Positions 56,643 to 64,000 of a stretch of 64,000 nt of DNA are shown here, piece by piece. The stretch comes from Saprospiraceae bacterium UBA6168. GTDB lineage: Bacteria; Bacteroidota; Bacteroidia; Chitinophagales; Saprospiraceae. Both the position numbers and the translations under genes were made by a program. The notes beneath the pieces are model-generated. The model did not search any database. It had not been told where the DNA came from and saw nothing but the letters and a program-made list of their open reading frames with translations. The first letter of the stretch is position 1. Each line of letters begins with the position of its first letter. The DNA lies in assembly GCA_002435785.1 (NCBI GenBank), contig DIUC01000039.1, forward strand, positions 18,623 to 82,622. Reading direction: 5' to 3'.

Positions 56643-57014
56643 GTTTTGAAAAAATTAAGTAGTGAAAAAATGTTGCAGCCGAAAAGCTCCCCTATCCCGC
56701 ACCCCGGCTGTTTCGGATGCGGGCAGGAGTTGTATTTTCATTTAGGATATAAGCTGTGGGATGGTTCTGCAATGTGGCGGCCTGTTACGCTGGGTTACAG
56801 CGTGGGCGACAGTGGTAAATGTTGGTGTTGGGGTAAAAATGGCTTTCCAAAAATCAGGTCCGACCACCTGTGTTTTCTGCCAATTGGCTGATTTCTTTTC
56901 AAAGGTGGTCAGCTTTTTTTGGGAAATCTTGCCTAATGTCCCAATCCCATGTATCATTGTCCGAAACAAGCCTTTTCTTGACCGAAGCTTCTTCATCAAT
57001 CTTTTGATTTCAAC
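56643..57014. other. intergenic region without recognisable features
   Basis: The region separates two divergent genes, the NTF2-like lipoprotein and the histidine kinase. An open frame of 81 codons (56646-56891) starts at a TTG and has unusual composition (HPGCFGCGQ, KCWCWGKN); I do not consider it a gene. No consensus promoter was found for either neighbour. Confidence 0.4.
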
Positions 57015-58904
57015 ATGAGAGTATCTCTTTGCTGCCTGCTGTACCTTGCCCCGCTCACCATTCTTTTCTCTCAAAACAGCCCGCTCGACAGCCTCGAACG
57101 GCGCCTCGCCACCGAAAAATCGGATGCCCAGCGCCTCGAACTGCTGAGCCAAATGACTGACCTGGCTTCTGGAACGAACTTTCAAACTGCCTTGGCTTAT
57201 GCCAAACGGGGCGTGGCGCTCGCTGAACAAACCGGCAAGAAAGACTGGCAGCCCAAGTTTCACGAAATGCAGGGCCGGATGCACGCCAACCTCGGCCAAT
57301 TGGACTCCGCCCGCCTGTTTTTCGATAGGGCCATGACGGGCTATACGGCCATCGGCAACAAAAAAGGACAGGCCACCACGTCCTTCAAAATAGCTTGGGT
57401 ACACAAACGGAAAGGGGAAATCAAGCAGGCCATGGAAGCCGACCTGCATGCCTTGCGCATGATGGAGGAACTGGGCGACCAAGAAGGTATCGCCGGTGCG
57501 CTGGGCAGGGTGTCAGATGATTTGTACCGGCAGGAGCAACCGACAGAAGCCTTGGAATATGCCAAGCGGGGCATTGAGATTTGCCGAAAAAACGGTTTTC
57601 AGAGTGAACTGTCCAACCTGTTGTTCTATGCCGGTTATGCGAGCATCGGCACGGGGCGGCATGAGCAGGCATTGGCATTTTTCGACGAGTCGCTCGCATT
57701 AGTCCGTTCCCTTAACCTTGGCAACTCCTCGGTGGCCGACATGAGCAACGCCCGTGGAAATGCCTATAAAAAAATGGGCAGGTACGACGAAGCACTGGCC
57801 GACTACAAAACCTGTTTGGAGTCTGCTGAAAAGGCCAACTACCCTGGTGGCATCCTAACTGCCATTGCCAATCTCGGCGAAGTCAACCTGTTGATGGGAA
57901 ATTACGCCGCTGCATTGCCCTATCAATTGAAAACCATCCAACTACAAGAGGAAGGGGGCGATATCGTCAGCCTAACCGAAAACTACGGCCATGCCAGCAC
58001 CATCTACGAGCGCCTCGGCGACTACAAATCTGCCCTGTTGTACCAAAAAAAGGCCCGCCAGATGCGGGACAGCACCGCCTCCGTCCAATCCGACGCCGCC
58101 ATGTCGGAACTGCGCACCCAATACGAAACCGAAAAAAAGGAAGCCACCATTGCCCTGCAAGGGGCCAAAATTTCCCAACAACGCACCGTGCAATGGCTCT
58201 CCATTGGCATCGCTGGGCTGCTCGGCCTGTTCGCTTTTTCTTTTTACAGAAACGCCGTCGCCCGAAAAAAGGCCAATGAACTGCTCACCGCCAAAAACGC
58301 TGAAAACGAACTACTCCTCAAGGAAATCCACCACCGGGTGAAAAACAACCTCGAAGTCGTGTCCAGCCTCTTGGCCTTGCAATCGGCCCAAATTGACGAC
58401 CCCAACATCAAGGACGCCATGCAGGAAGGGCAGAACCGGGTGCAGTCCATCGGCATCGTTCACCAGAAGCTCTACCAGGGCGAAAACCTCGCCGCCGTGG
58501 AGATGAAGGATTATTTCCTCAACCTCAGCGACAGCATCCTCGATTCCTTTGGCGCCGACGAACGGGTGACCATCGAATGTGCCATGAACCAACTCGAATT
58601 GGACATTGACACCGCCGTGCCCCTCGGCCTCATCGTGAACGAGATACTGACCAACGCCCTCAAATATGCCTTCCCTGATGGCCGCAAAGGCAAGATTGAA
58701 ATCAATTTGGAGAAAAAGGACGACCTCACCCTCCTCCTCAAAATTGCCGACAACGGCGTGGGCAAGTCCGGTGTGGTACATGGCACTGGTTTTGGAGGGC
58801 AATTGGTCTCGCTGCTCACCCGACAATTGGGCGGCACCATGCACGAGGAGGTGAAAGGGGGAACGGTGGTGTATTTTGATTTTAAGGTAAAAAAGGCGGC
58901 GTGA
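57015..58904 (+). CDS. TPR-containing sensor histidine kinase (HisKA_2 family)
   Basis: 629 residues. There is a signal peptide (to about residue 20). About seven periplasmic TPR-like repeats span 50-360 (LGQLDSARLFFDRAMTGYTA, GRYDEALADYKTCLESAEKA, GDYKSALLYQKKARQMRDST). One transmembrane helix follows (TVQWLSIGIAGLLGLFAFSF, about 393-412). The HisKA_2 dimerisation domain has LLKEIHHRVKNNLEVVSS, with H440 the likely phospho-acceptor. The ATPase N-box is GLIVNEILTNALKYAF, with a G-box at KIADNGVGKSG and GTGFGGQLVSLL. The LytTR regulator gene starts 32 bp downstream, forming a two-component pair. Confidence 0.92.
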   Translation: MRVSLCCLLYLAPLTILFSQNSPLDSLERRLATEKSDAQRLELLSQMTDLASGTNFQTALAYAKRGVALAEQTGKKDWQPKFHEMQGRMHANLGQLDSARLFFDRAMTGYTAIGNKKGQATTSFKIAWVHKRKGEIKQAMEADLHALRMMEELGDQEGIAGALGRVSDDLYRQEQPTEALEYAKRGIEICRKNGFQSELSNLLFYAGYASIGTGRHEQALAFFDESLALVRSLNLGNSSVADMSNARGNAYKKMGRYDEALADYKTCLESAEKANYPGGILTAIANLGEVNLLMGNYAAALPYQLKTIQLQEEGGDIVSLTENYGHASTIYERLGDYKSALLYQKKARQMRDSTASVQSDAAMSELRTQYETEKKEATIALQGAKISQQRTVQWLSIGIAGLLGLFAFSFYRNAVARKKANELLTAKNAENELLLKEIHHRVKNNLEVVSSLLALQSAQIDDPNIKDAMQEGQNRVQSIGIVHQKLYQGENLAAVEMKDYFLNLSDSILDSFGADERVTIECAMNQLELDIDTAVPLGLIVNEILTNALKYAFPDGRKGKIEINLEKKDDLTLLLKIADNGVGKSGVVHGTGFGGQLVSLLTRQLGGTMHEEVKGGTVVYFDFKVKKAA

Positions 58905-58936
58905 GCGCTTGTTTGGGCAAATGATGGAAATTGAAA

Positions 58937-59692
58937 ATGATGGACAGCAACATTAAAATCCTTGTCGTAGAAGACGAAATGCTCATCGGGGCCAAAATAG
59001 CCATGTTCCTCAGCGAACTGGGCTACGAAGTGACCGCCATCCTGCCACGGGCGGAGGAGGCGCTGGCGCATGTGCAGGAAAACATGCCCGACATTGCCCT
59101 GCTGGATATCAGCTTGAAGGGCGAAATGGATGGTATTGCTTTGGCGCAAGCCCTGCAAGCGGCGCACCAGTTGCCGGTCATTTTCCTGACCGCCAACTCC
59201 GATGACGCCACCTTCCAACGGGCCAAATCGGCGAAGCCCTATGCCTTCCTTGCCAAACCGTTCCGCAAGACCGAGCTACAACGGGCCATCGAACTCACCA
59301 TCAGCCGCATGGAAACCGAGGCGGACGAGCGCACCGCAACAACGCCGAAACAGGAAGACGACAATGGCACTTTCTTGCTCGACGACCGCATTTTTGTGCG
59401 CTATAAAGAAAAAATGGTAAAAGTCATTTTTGATTCCATCCTCTACGTCGAGGCGGATAGGAACTACTGCCGCATTTTCACCCAAACCGTTGAATACCTG
59501 CTGACGATGCCGATGAAACGCCTGGAAGACAAACTGCCGCCTGCCCAGTTCCAGCGCATCCACCGTTCGCACATCGTCAACCTCGCCAAAGTGGACGAGG
59601 TGTCGGAGGGGCATGTGCTCATCGGCGGGAAACTCTTGCCACTGAGCCTGTCGTTCCGGGACGGTTTTTTGAAGCGGTTCAATATGATTTGA
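58937..59692 (+). CDS. LytTR-family response regulator
   Basis: 251 residues from the ATG at 58937 (a TTG at 58931 is also in frame). The receiver domain (about 5-120) has KILVVEDEMLIGAKIAMFL, phospho-acceptor D57 in IALLDISLKGEMDG, the conserved T in VIFLTANSDD and K in FLAKPFRKTEL. The C-terminal LytTR DNA-binding domain (about 145-250) has FDSILYVEADRNYCRIFT, MPMKRLEDKLPPAQFQRIHR and SHIVNLAKVDEV. It should be phosphorylated by the kinase encoded just upstream. Confidence 0.93.
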   Translation: MMDSNIKILVVEDEMLIGAKIAMFLSELGYEVTAILPRAEEALAHVQENMPDIALLDISLKGEMDGIALAQALQAAHQLPVIFLTANSDDATFQRAKSAKPYAFLAKPFRKTELQRAIELTISRMETEADERTATTPKQEDDNGTFLLDDRIFVRYKEKMVKVIFDSILYVEADRNYCRIFTQTVEYLLTMPMKRLEDKLPPAQFQRIHRSHIVNLAKVDEVSEGHVLIGGKLLPLSLSFRDGFLKRFNMI

Positions 59693-59728
59693 AGCTGTTT
59701 TTCTGGAGGGGGACAACAAACGGGTGGA

Positions 59729-60394
59729 CTATTCATAAACCGTCACCACATCTTCCCCTATCAAAAACGAGCCGTTCCCATCCAGTTTTTCATCCATAAA
59801 ATACTCGGCGATGTACGTCAGCACCTTTTCCCGGCGGTCGAAAGGGATGCCCGTTTTGGCTTCCCATTGCCCAGGGTTCGGCACACCGAAAACGACGCTG
59901 GCAACCTCGCTCCCCCGCTCCAGCCAAGTCTCGAATTTGCCCTCCAAACTATCGAAGGAGATAAAACTGCCATCTCGGTCCTCGCCGATGATGACACGAG
60001 GATTGCCTTCCAATGGGGTGCGCTTGGGCTTTTCGCCCCGGTACTTTTCCACCCGCTCCACCACGTCCCTGATTTTTTGCACAAAAGCCTGCTCTACGTC
60101 GAGCCAGAGGGAGATTTCATGGTTGGTTTTCCCGATTTCAATATGCTTTCGGGCGAGGTCACGCAGCAGCCCGATTCGAGTCGCCTCGATGAACTCCATG
60201 CGCTTACCCTCATAAAATTCGTTGGCCATCTGCTCGCCCGTGCTTTCGGCGATCCGGCGGGCCTCCTTGGCGGCGTCCAATTCCTTTTCTGCCTTTTTAT
60301 AGACTTTATTGGCATCGGCCACTATCTTGTCGGACTGCTTGAGGGCATCCTTGAAGGCTTTTTCCATTTGATTTGAAAATTCGTCTTGCGTCAT
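59729..60394 (-). CDS. hypothetical coiled-coil protein
   Basis: 221 residues from the ATG at 60394 (MTQDEFSNQMEKAFKDALKQ). The open frame continues to 60484 but that part lies over a gene fragment. The N-terminal half is a long helical coiled coil (IVADANKVYKKAEKELDAAK, EARRIAESTGEQMANEFYEG, AFVQKIRDVVERVEKYRGEK). The C-terminal half is mixed and ends VLTYIAEYFMDEKLDGNGSF. There is no signal peptide. Family not recognised. The gene converges on the LytTR regulator with a 36-bp gap. Confidence 0.7.
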   Translation of the reverse strand: MTQDEFSNQMEKAFKDALKQSDKIVADANKVYKKAEKELDAAKEARRIAESTGEQMANEFYEGKRMEFIEATRIGLLRDLARKHIEIGKTNHEISLWLDVEQAFVQKIRDVVERVEKYRGEKPKRTPLEGNPRVIIGEDRDGSFISFDSLEGKFETWLERGSEVASVVFGVPNPGQWEAKTGIPFDRREKVLTYIAEYFMDEKLDGNGSFLIGEDVVTVYE

Positions 60395-60465
60395 GTTGCG
60401 GTGTTGAGATTTGTTAGACCTACAAAGATTTACTTTTTGTGGGGTAAAAATGGGGAGCGGGGCCA

Positions 60466-60651
60466 TTATTTGTCCTTCCGCCACAAATCTGACAAGGGGT
60501 CATAGTCAATGATAAACCATTCGTGGTAAAAAGTGGCGAGGTAGAATGCGTGGCCCGGAAACTTATCGCAAATCGCCGTAAAACCAATATTCCCTATGTC
60601 CGAATTCCTTGGTAACGGGGCATCACAGAAGGGACAAGGCGTTGGTAGTTT
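60466..60651 (-). pseudogene. fragment of a zinc-ribbon-like protein gene
   Basis: An open minus-strand frame of 61 codons without a start codon reads KLPTPCPFCDAPLPRNSDIG, then FTAICDKFPGHAFYLATFYH, ending SDLWRKDK. The CPFC pair and the protein-like composition suggest the C-terminal piece of a real gene whose start is lost at the TGA at 60654-60652. It has no clear homologue known to me. It lies back to back with the decayed DUF1016 gene, in a region of gene debris. Confidence 0.4.
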
Positions 60652-60679
60652 TCAAAAGGCGTCTAAATAGCCGATTTGT

Positions 60680-60687
60680 TAACTTTG
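60680..60687 (+). promoter_or_regulatory. -7 element TAACTTTG before the DUF1016 gene remnant
   Basis: TAACTTTG fits TAnnTTTG and lies 36 bp before the ATG at 60723. A TTTG at the expected -33 spacing was not found. Confidence 0.4.
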
Positions 60688-60722
60688 TTCTTTATTTTCC
60701 TCGTCCGAATCAAACAAACGTC

Positions 60723-61214
60723 ATGAGCAAACCAAAACTGCCAGCCGCCGACCCATACAGCCACCTCATCGCCCAAATCGAGCAAACGGTCAACGATGGG
60801 CGCAAAAGGGTGGTTGCCGCTATTGACCAATCCATGGTCGTGACTTATTGGAACGTCGGTCAGCACATCGTGCAATACGAGCAGAACGGCAAGGAGCGGG
60901 CGGAATACGGCTCCAAATTGCTGCGCAACCTCTCCCTCGACCTGACCGCCCGGCTTGGAAGTGGGTACAACCACACGAATATCAACTATATGCGGATGTT
61001 TTTCCTCGAATATCCAATTTTGGGAACGCTGTCCCCAAAATTGGGTTGGCACCATATCGTGGAGATACTGAAAATTTCCGACCCGCTCGAACGCTCCTTT
61101 TTCATGAAGCAAACCGAAATATAAGGCTGGGGGGTGCGGGAGCTCAAACGCCAGAAAAAGAGCCTGCTTTTTCATCGTCTCGCAACCAGTAAAGGCCGTG
61201 CTAACTGCAGATAG
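60723..61214 (+). pseudogene. decayed DUF1016/YhcG-type PDDEXK nuclease gene
   Basis: Starting at the ATG at 60723 the product matches the N-terminal DUF1016 domain (YSHLIAQIEQTVNDGRKRVV, SMVVTYWNVGQHIVQYEQNG, LSLDLTARLGSGYNHTNINY). After FFMKQTEI a TAA at 61122-61124 replaces the usual Glu codon. The same frame then continues with GWGVRELKRQKKSLLFHRLA until TAG at 61212. The C-terminal PDDEXK nuclease domain is missing altogether. Intact members are about 350 residues and often sit in defence regions. Two lesions make this a pseudogene. Confidence 0.8.
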
Positions 61215-61471
61215 CATGACGGAAAATCAAAAAGTGGCCTACATGAAATCGTTTTTTGAGGCCAATTGAATGGTAGGTAAAACCTTGAATAAAGGACTTT
61301 CCTGATAAACACATTGACAAAAATCACAAGCAGGGCTGATAGAAAACAATGGGTGGCCGACTGATTACTTGGAACTTTACCTTATTGAATAACCGGTTTC
61401 GCACGAGCAGGCTATTGGTGCATGGGGTTTCCAAGACCAATGCCGCCCGCCGAAACCCAAATAGCTTCGCC
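61215..61471. other. short intergenic stretch after the DUF1016 remnant
   Basis: A 17-codon frame beginning MTENQKVAYMKSFFEAN (61217-61270) follows the decayed gene; it may be the start or end of another lost gene. No repeat or terminator was found. The frame upstream of the first Hsp20 gene stays open from 61349, so the exact Hsp20 start is uncertain. Confidence 0.3.
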
Positions 61472-61918
61472 ATGAGATGGAGAACCAATCTTCATAACCA
61501 CGCATTCGACTGGATGGGCGACGGCTATAGGCCGCTGATAGACCCCAGTCACTTTCTTGGGCGCTCTTCCTTTGATTTTCCTTGGCACGCCGTGCCGCCA
61601 GCCAATGTTTCCAAACAAGACAAAAAGGTGGTATTCGACATTGCCGTGCCTGGGTTCACAAAGGACGACCTCGAAGTAACGATTAAGGGAAACATACTGA
61701 CCGTGAAGGGCGAAAAGCCGAACAACTTGGAAAAAACGGGTGTGAATTACATCGTGGAAGAATTTTCGGCGGACTCGTTTGAGCGGAAGTTCAAGCTGTC
61801 CGACGAGATGTCTGACGACCACTTGGAGGCAACCTGTGAACATGGGGTGCTGCACATCAGCTTTATTGACAATAAGCCAGAAGTGCACAAAAATGTGCAC
61901 CATGTGAGGGTTGATTAG
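61472..61918 (+). CDS. small heat-shock protein, Hsp20/alpha-crystallin family (copy 1)
   Basis: About 148 residues from the ATG at 61472 (MRWRTNLHNHAFDWMGDGYR); the frame is open from 61349 and an earlier start would add 41 basic residues. The alpha-crystallin domain spans about 40-135: PPANVSKQDKKVVFDIAVPG, FTKDDLEVTIKGNILTVKGE, FERKFKLSDEMSDDHLEATC, EHGVLHISFI (the GVLxI motif is present). It is an ATP-independent holdase for unfolded proteins. The second Hsp20 gene follows 331 bp later. The two are quite different in sequence. Confidence 0.85.
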   Translation: MRWRTNLHNHAFDWMGDGYRPLIDPSHFLGRSSFDFPWHAVPPANVSKQDKKVVFDIAVPGFTKDDLEVTIKGNILTVKGEKPNNLEKTGVNYIVEEFSADSFERKFKLSDEMSDDHLEATCEHGVLHISFIDNKPEVHKNVHHVRVD

Positions 61919-62249
61919 GTTGAGAAGGATTGATTGCACAACACCTAATGGCGTAAAGTAGATGGCGAGTTAAAGTGCTTGTCAGTTTTATTGAAATCAG
62001 GGGGTTCCGCGCTTGACATAAGTCAGCCAAGCGGCTGATGGAAGTCATTTTGGACTGGGGTTAAGCCAGGTACATTTGCTACATAATCAAGTGAATAATA
62101 AAAACCGGGTTGGAGAGAAGGGCAAATGGACAATAACCGGGGCATTCACCCCCCGATGGACTTGTTCCCCTTGAAGGCCAAAACTTGGATGGCTCGGTTG
62201 TCGGTTCGTTTGCCCGGCTTTAGGCCCATCAACAAAAAGGAGGTAAGTT
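61919..62249 (+). other. leader region of the second Hsp20 gene
   Basis: No gene is visible. A small stem-loop TCAGCC-AAGC-GGCTGA lies at 62023-62038. Further down, GC-rich blocks (62135-62165, ACCGGGGCATTCACCCCCCG) could fold into a leader structure. No promoter consensus was found. The leader ends in a perfect Shine-Dalgarno sequence (next entry). Confidence 0.35.
62237..62243 (+). promoter_or_regulatory. strong Shine-Dalgarno sequence AAGGAGG
   Basis: AAGGAGG ends 6 nt before the ATG at 62250, the ideal spacing. Most Bacteroidota genes, including nearly all in this window, lack such a site. It fixes the start codon of this Hsp20 and suggests a specific mode of translational control. Confidence 0.75.
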
Positions 62250-62705
62250 ATGTCAATCGTTAATTGGAAAAATCGGAATGAGTTGGCTCCTGCGCTGAAC
62301 ATGACAGATTGGGCAATGAATTTTTTCAAAGACGACGACTTCTTCGGAAAAAGGTGGTTGCCTGCTTTTGAAATGACAACGCCATCCGTCAACGTCAAAG
62401 AGACGAAGGAAGCCTACAAGCTGGAGGTAGCAGCTCCTGGCATGAAAAAAGACGACTTCAAGGTGGAGGTAAAGGAAGGCCACTTGTGCATCGCTGCCGA
62501 GACCAAGTCGGAGAAGGAAGAGAAAGAGGAAAACTTCACCCGCAAGGAGTTCAACTATCAAGCTTTCAACCGTTCGTTCTGGCTGCCTGAGAACGTCAAA
62601 GCGGACAGCATAAAAGCTACCTACAACGATGGCATCTTGAAAATAGAGGTGCCAAAAGCGAAGGTCGTAAAGGAAGAACCGGCCAAGGTGGTCAAGGTTT
62701 CGTGA
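62250..62705 (+). CDS. small heat-shock protein, Hsp20/alpha-crystallin family (copy 2)
   Basis: 151 residues; the start is set by the Shine-Dalgarno site. The alpha-crystallin domain spans about 45-140: TPSVNVKETKEAYKLEVAAP, GMKKDDFKVEVKEGHLCIAA, FNRSFWLPENVKADSIKATY, NDGILKIEVPK. The tail is Lys/Glu/Val-rich (AKVVKEEPAKVVKVS) and lacks a clear IxI motif. It is a holdase chaperone. A terminator closes the gene at 62749. Confidence 0.92.
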   Translation: MSIVNWKNRNELAPALNMTDWAMNFFKDDDFFGKRWLPAFEMTTPSVNVKETKEAYKLEVAAPGMKKDDFKVEVKEGHLCIAAETKSEKEEKEENFTRKEFNYQAFNRSFWLPENVKADSIKATYNDGILKIEVPKAKVVKEEPAKVVKVS

Positions 62706-62748
62706 CCGCCGGGCACAAAAACTCATTCTTCAATGTGAGAGGTGTATC

Positions 62749-62786
62749 CCGGAGGCCGGCCGCAAGGTGGCTTCCGGTTTTTTTTT
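62749..62786 (+). terminator. intrinsic terminator after Hsp20 copy 2
   Basis: CCGGAGGCC (62749-62757) pairs with GGCTTCCGG (62769-62777, one G-U pair), followed by nine T residues. It separates the Hsp20 gene from the CBS-domain genes. Confidence 0.88.
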
Positions 62787-62926
62787 CTCACAATTCCTGG
62801 TTGATGAAGTCGAAGAAATACATTTGAGGCGCTCTTTAAAATCCATTCATTATTGCTCACTGTGATTGAGTCGGTCTGCCAAGCGAATTGGACAAACCAC
62901 GTTTTCACAACTTTAAACCTATAAAA

Positions 62927-63388
62927 ATGAACCCGAATATCAGCGTACAGGAAATCATGACCACCAATCCAGTCACCGTGCCACCCACCGCAACCTTGGG
63001 GGAAGTGCGAGCACTTTTTTCAAAAAACAGCTTTCACCACGTGCCCGTGGCAGGGCCGGGTGGAGAACTGGTGGGCATCATCAGTCGTGAAGATTTTTTC
63101 AAGGTAGCCTACGTGCTGTCCGTGGAAGCAGCAAGGGCTGACAATACGAAGTCCCGTTTCCAGCACCTCATGGCAGAGGACATCATGACCAAGTACCCGC
63201 TCCAGCTTGCCCCCGATGACACCATCGGACTGGCAGCGGACATCTTCCTCGCCAACAAGTTCCATGCTGTACCCATCGTGGACGACGGCCAATTGGTCGG
63301 CATCGTCACCTCTCACGACTTGCTGACGTATGCTTTTGCTTCTCCCGTTGGTGAGCAATCGGAACTGGAACGCTTTGAAGAAGCCTAA
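62927..63388 (+). CDS. CBS-domain pair protein (copy 1)
   Basis: 153 residues from the ATG at 62927 (MNPNISVQEIMTTNPVTVPP); a TTG at 62888 is in frame but adds non-family sequence. Two CBS domains are present: VQEIMTTNPVTVPPTATLGE with HHVPVAGPGGELVGIISRED, and AEDIMTKYPLQLAPDDTIGL with HAVPIVDDGQLVGIVTSHDL. Stand-alone CBS pairs bind adenine nucleotides or S-adenosylmethionine and act as energy sensors. The gene follows the Hsp20 pair and precedes a second CBS gene. Confidence 0.9.
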   Translation: MNPNISVQEIMTTNPVTVPPTATLGEVRALFSKNSFHHVPVAGPGGELVGIISREDFFKVAYVLSVEAARADNTKSRFQHLMAEDIMTKYPLQLAPDDTIGLAADIFLANKFHAVPIVDDGQLVGIVTSHDLLTYAFASPVGEQSELERFEEA

Positions 63389-63459
63389 AAAAACAGGTGT
63401 GCCAATCTACTGCGCTTCCCAAGCCAGCAGGTTGGTGCACCCTCTAAAACGCACCAATC

Positions 63460-63906
63460 ATGTTTGACAGGACCACCACCATCGCCAATATCATGACCCG
63501 TGACGTGTTCTTCGCCCATCCGAACGACACCATGCAGCGGGTGGACGAACTGTTCACCGCCAACAACATCCACCATATTCCCGTCATTGACGAGGAAAGC
63601 CGCGTGGTGGGTATCGTCAGCCAGTCGGATTACCTGAAAGTGCTGCACGGCTTCACGCTTTTCAAAACGGAGAAAAGCGAGGAGTACAACAAGGCCATCC
63701 TCCGCTCGCTGCTCGTGGGCGAGGTCATGTCCAAGCAAGTGGCCAGCCTCCAACCCGAGGATACGGTGGACATCGCCGCCGGGTATTTTCGGGAAAACCT
63801 CTTCCACGCCATACCCGTCGTGGACCGCCAGCGGAAGCTGGTCGGCATCGTCACGACGTTTGACATGCTGAATTTTGCCTTCATGGAACCGGCGCTGCTG
63901 AGGTAG
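63460..63906 (+). CDS. CBS-domain pair protein (copy 2)
   Basis: 148 residues. Two CBS domains are present: ANIMTRDVFFAHPNDTMQRV with HHIPVIDEESRVVGIVSQSD, and VGEVMSKQVASLQPEDTVDI with HAIPVVDRQRKLVGIVTTFD. The two CBS proteins share the same layout and are tandem duplicates 71 bp apart, probably co-transcribed. They may form a heteromeric nucleotide sensor (inference). Confidence 0.9.
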   Translation: MFDRTTTIANIMTRDVFFAHPNDTMQRVDELFTANNIHHIPVIDEESRVVGIVSQSDYLKVLHGFTLFKTEKSEEYNKAILRSLLVGEVMSKQVASLQPEDTVDIAAGYFRENLFHAIPVVDRQRKLVGIVTTFDMLNFAFMEPALLR

Positions 63907-63945
63907 CAGTTCGACAGTTGGGAGTTGGCAGTCAGTTCGACAGTT
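63907..63945. repeat. short-period repeat at the right edge
   Basis: CAGTTCGACAGTT occurs twice (63907-63919 and 63933-63945) with GGGAGTT and GGCAGTC units between. The spacing fits a degenerate 7-bp period. It begins directly after the stop codon of the second CBS gene; a second arm may lie outside the window. Confidence 0.55.
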
Positions 63946-64000
63946 ATTTAGACGGTGCTGAGGTGAACTGCAAGAGACTAATTGACTGATAGACTGCACC

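Noticed and set aside
56646..56891. 81-codon frame before the histidine kinase
   Set aside because: TTG start, odd Cys/Trp-rich composition, no homologue recognised.
1..64000. tRNA, rRNA or intact insertion sequences
   Set aside because: I looked through the intergenic regions for cloverleaf-like sequence and transposase motifs and saw none; a covariance or transposase search would be needed to be certain.

Overview
The window is a 64 kb piece of a Bacteroidota chromosome, most likely from the Saprospiria/Cytophagia side of the phylum (inference). The evidence is a SusC/SusD pair, several proteins with type A sorting domains of the type IX secretion system (T9SS), an OmpA/PD40 lipoprotein, many signal peptides, promoter-like TTTG / TAnnTTTG elements, and almost no Shine-Dalgarno sequences. 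I see no tRNA, rRNA, CRISPR array or intact insertion sequence.

Layout. 1-2.6 kb (minus): an ECF sigma factor, a small acidic protein, an MscS-type channel and a DUF3078 outer-membrane protein cut by the window edge. 3.2-21 kb (plus, mostly metabolic and envelope genes): an M28 peptidase, a giant secreted BNR/LamG/PKD/T9SS protein broken by a frameshift, SusC/SusD, citrate synthase of mitochondrial-like type, a PpiD/SurA-like chaperone and a degenerate arginase-fold protein. 21-36 kb: an OmpA/PD40 lipoprotein, a glycosyltransferase, PsuG, two radical SAM proteins, an alpha-oxoamine synthase and small membrane proteins. 36-42 kb (minus): an outer-membrane beta-barrel receptor, a dihaem cytochrome c and a large secreted protein with an S74 chaperone tail.

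42-49 kb (minus) is a visibly AT-richer accessory block of secreted proteins. It has a ricin-type lectin, a protein of the thiol-activated (cholesterol-dependent) cytolysin family, a delta-60-repeat T9SS protein, two tandem paralogues with a repeated FLHTHS-type motif, and small secreted proteins. This looks like a pore-forming toxin locus and is one of the two most interesting parts of the window. Immediately upstream, at 49-54 kb, is a sigma factor / membrane anti-sigma-like / TPR-CHAT protease operon. 54-64 kb: NTF2-like proteins, an azoreductase, a TPR histidine kinase with its LytTR regulator, a decayed DUF1016 nuclease gene, and a stress cluster of two Hsp20 and two CBS proteins.

The other striking signal is not a gene. 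At least eight loci carry tandem units of 7-9 bp, and in five of them a second arm carries the same locus-specific unit in inverted orientation. They occur between genes, in a 5' leader, across a stop codon, and in frame inside two coding sequences. They resemble the heptanucleotide STRR repeats of cyanobacteria in period but have locus-specific units and an inverted second arm. Separate palindromic repeat families (a GGGGAGG hairpin, a TTCCGTAGGAA element) are also present.
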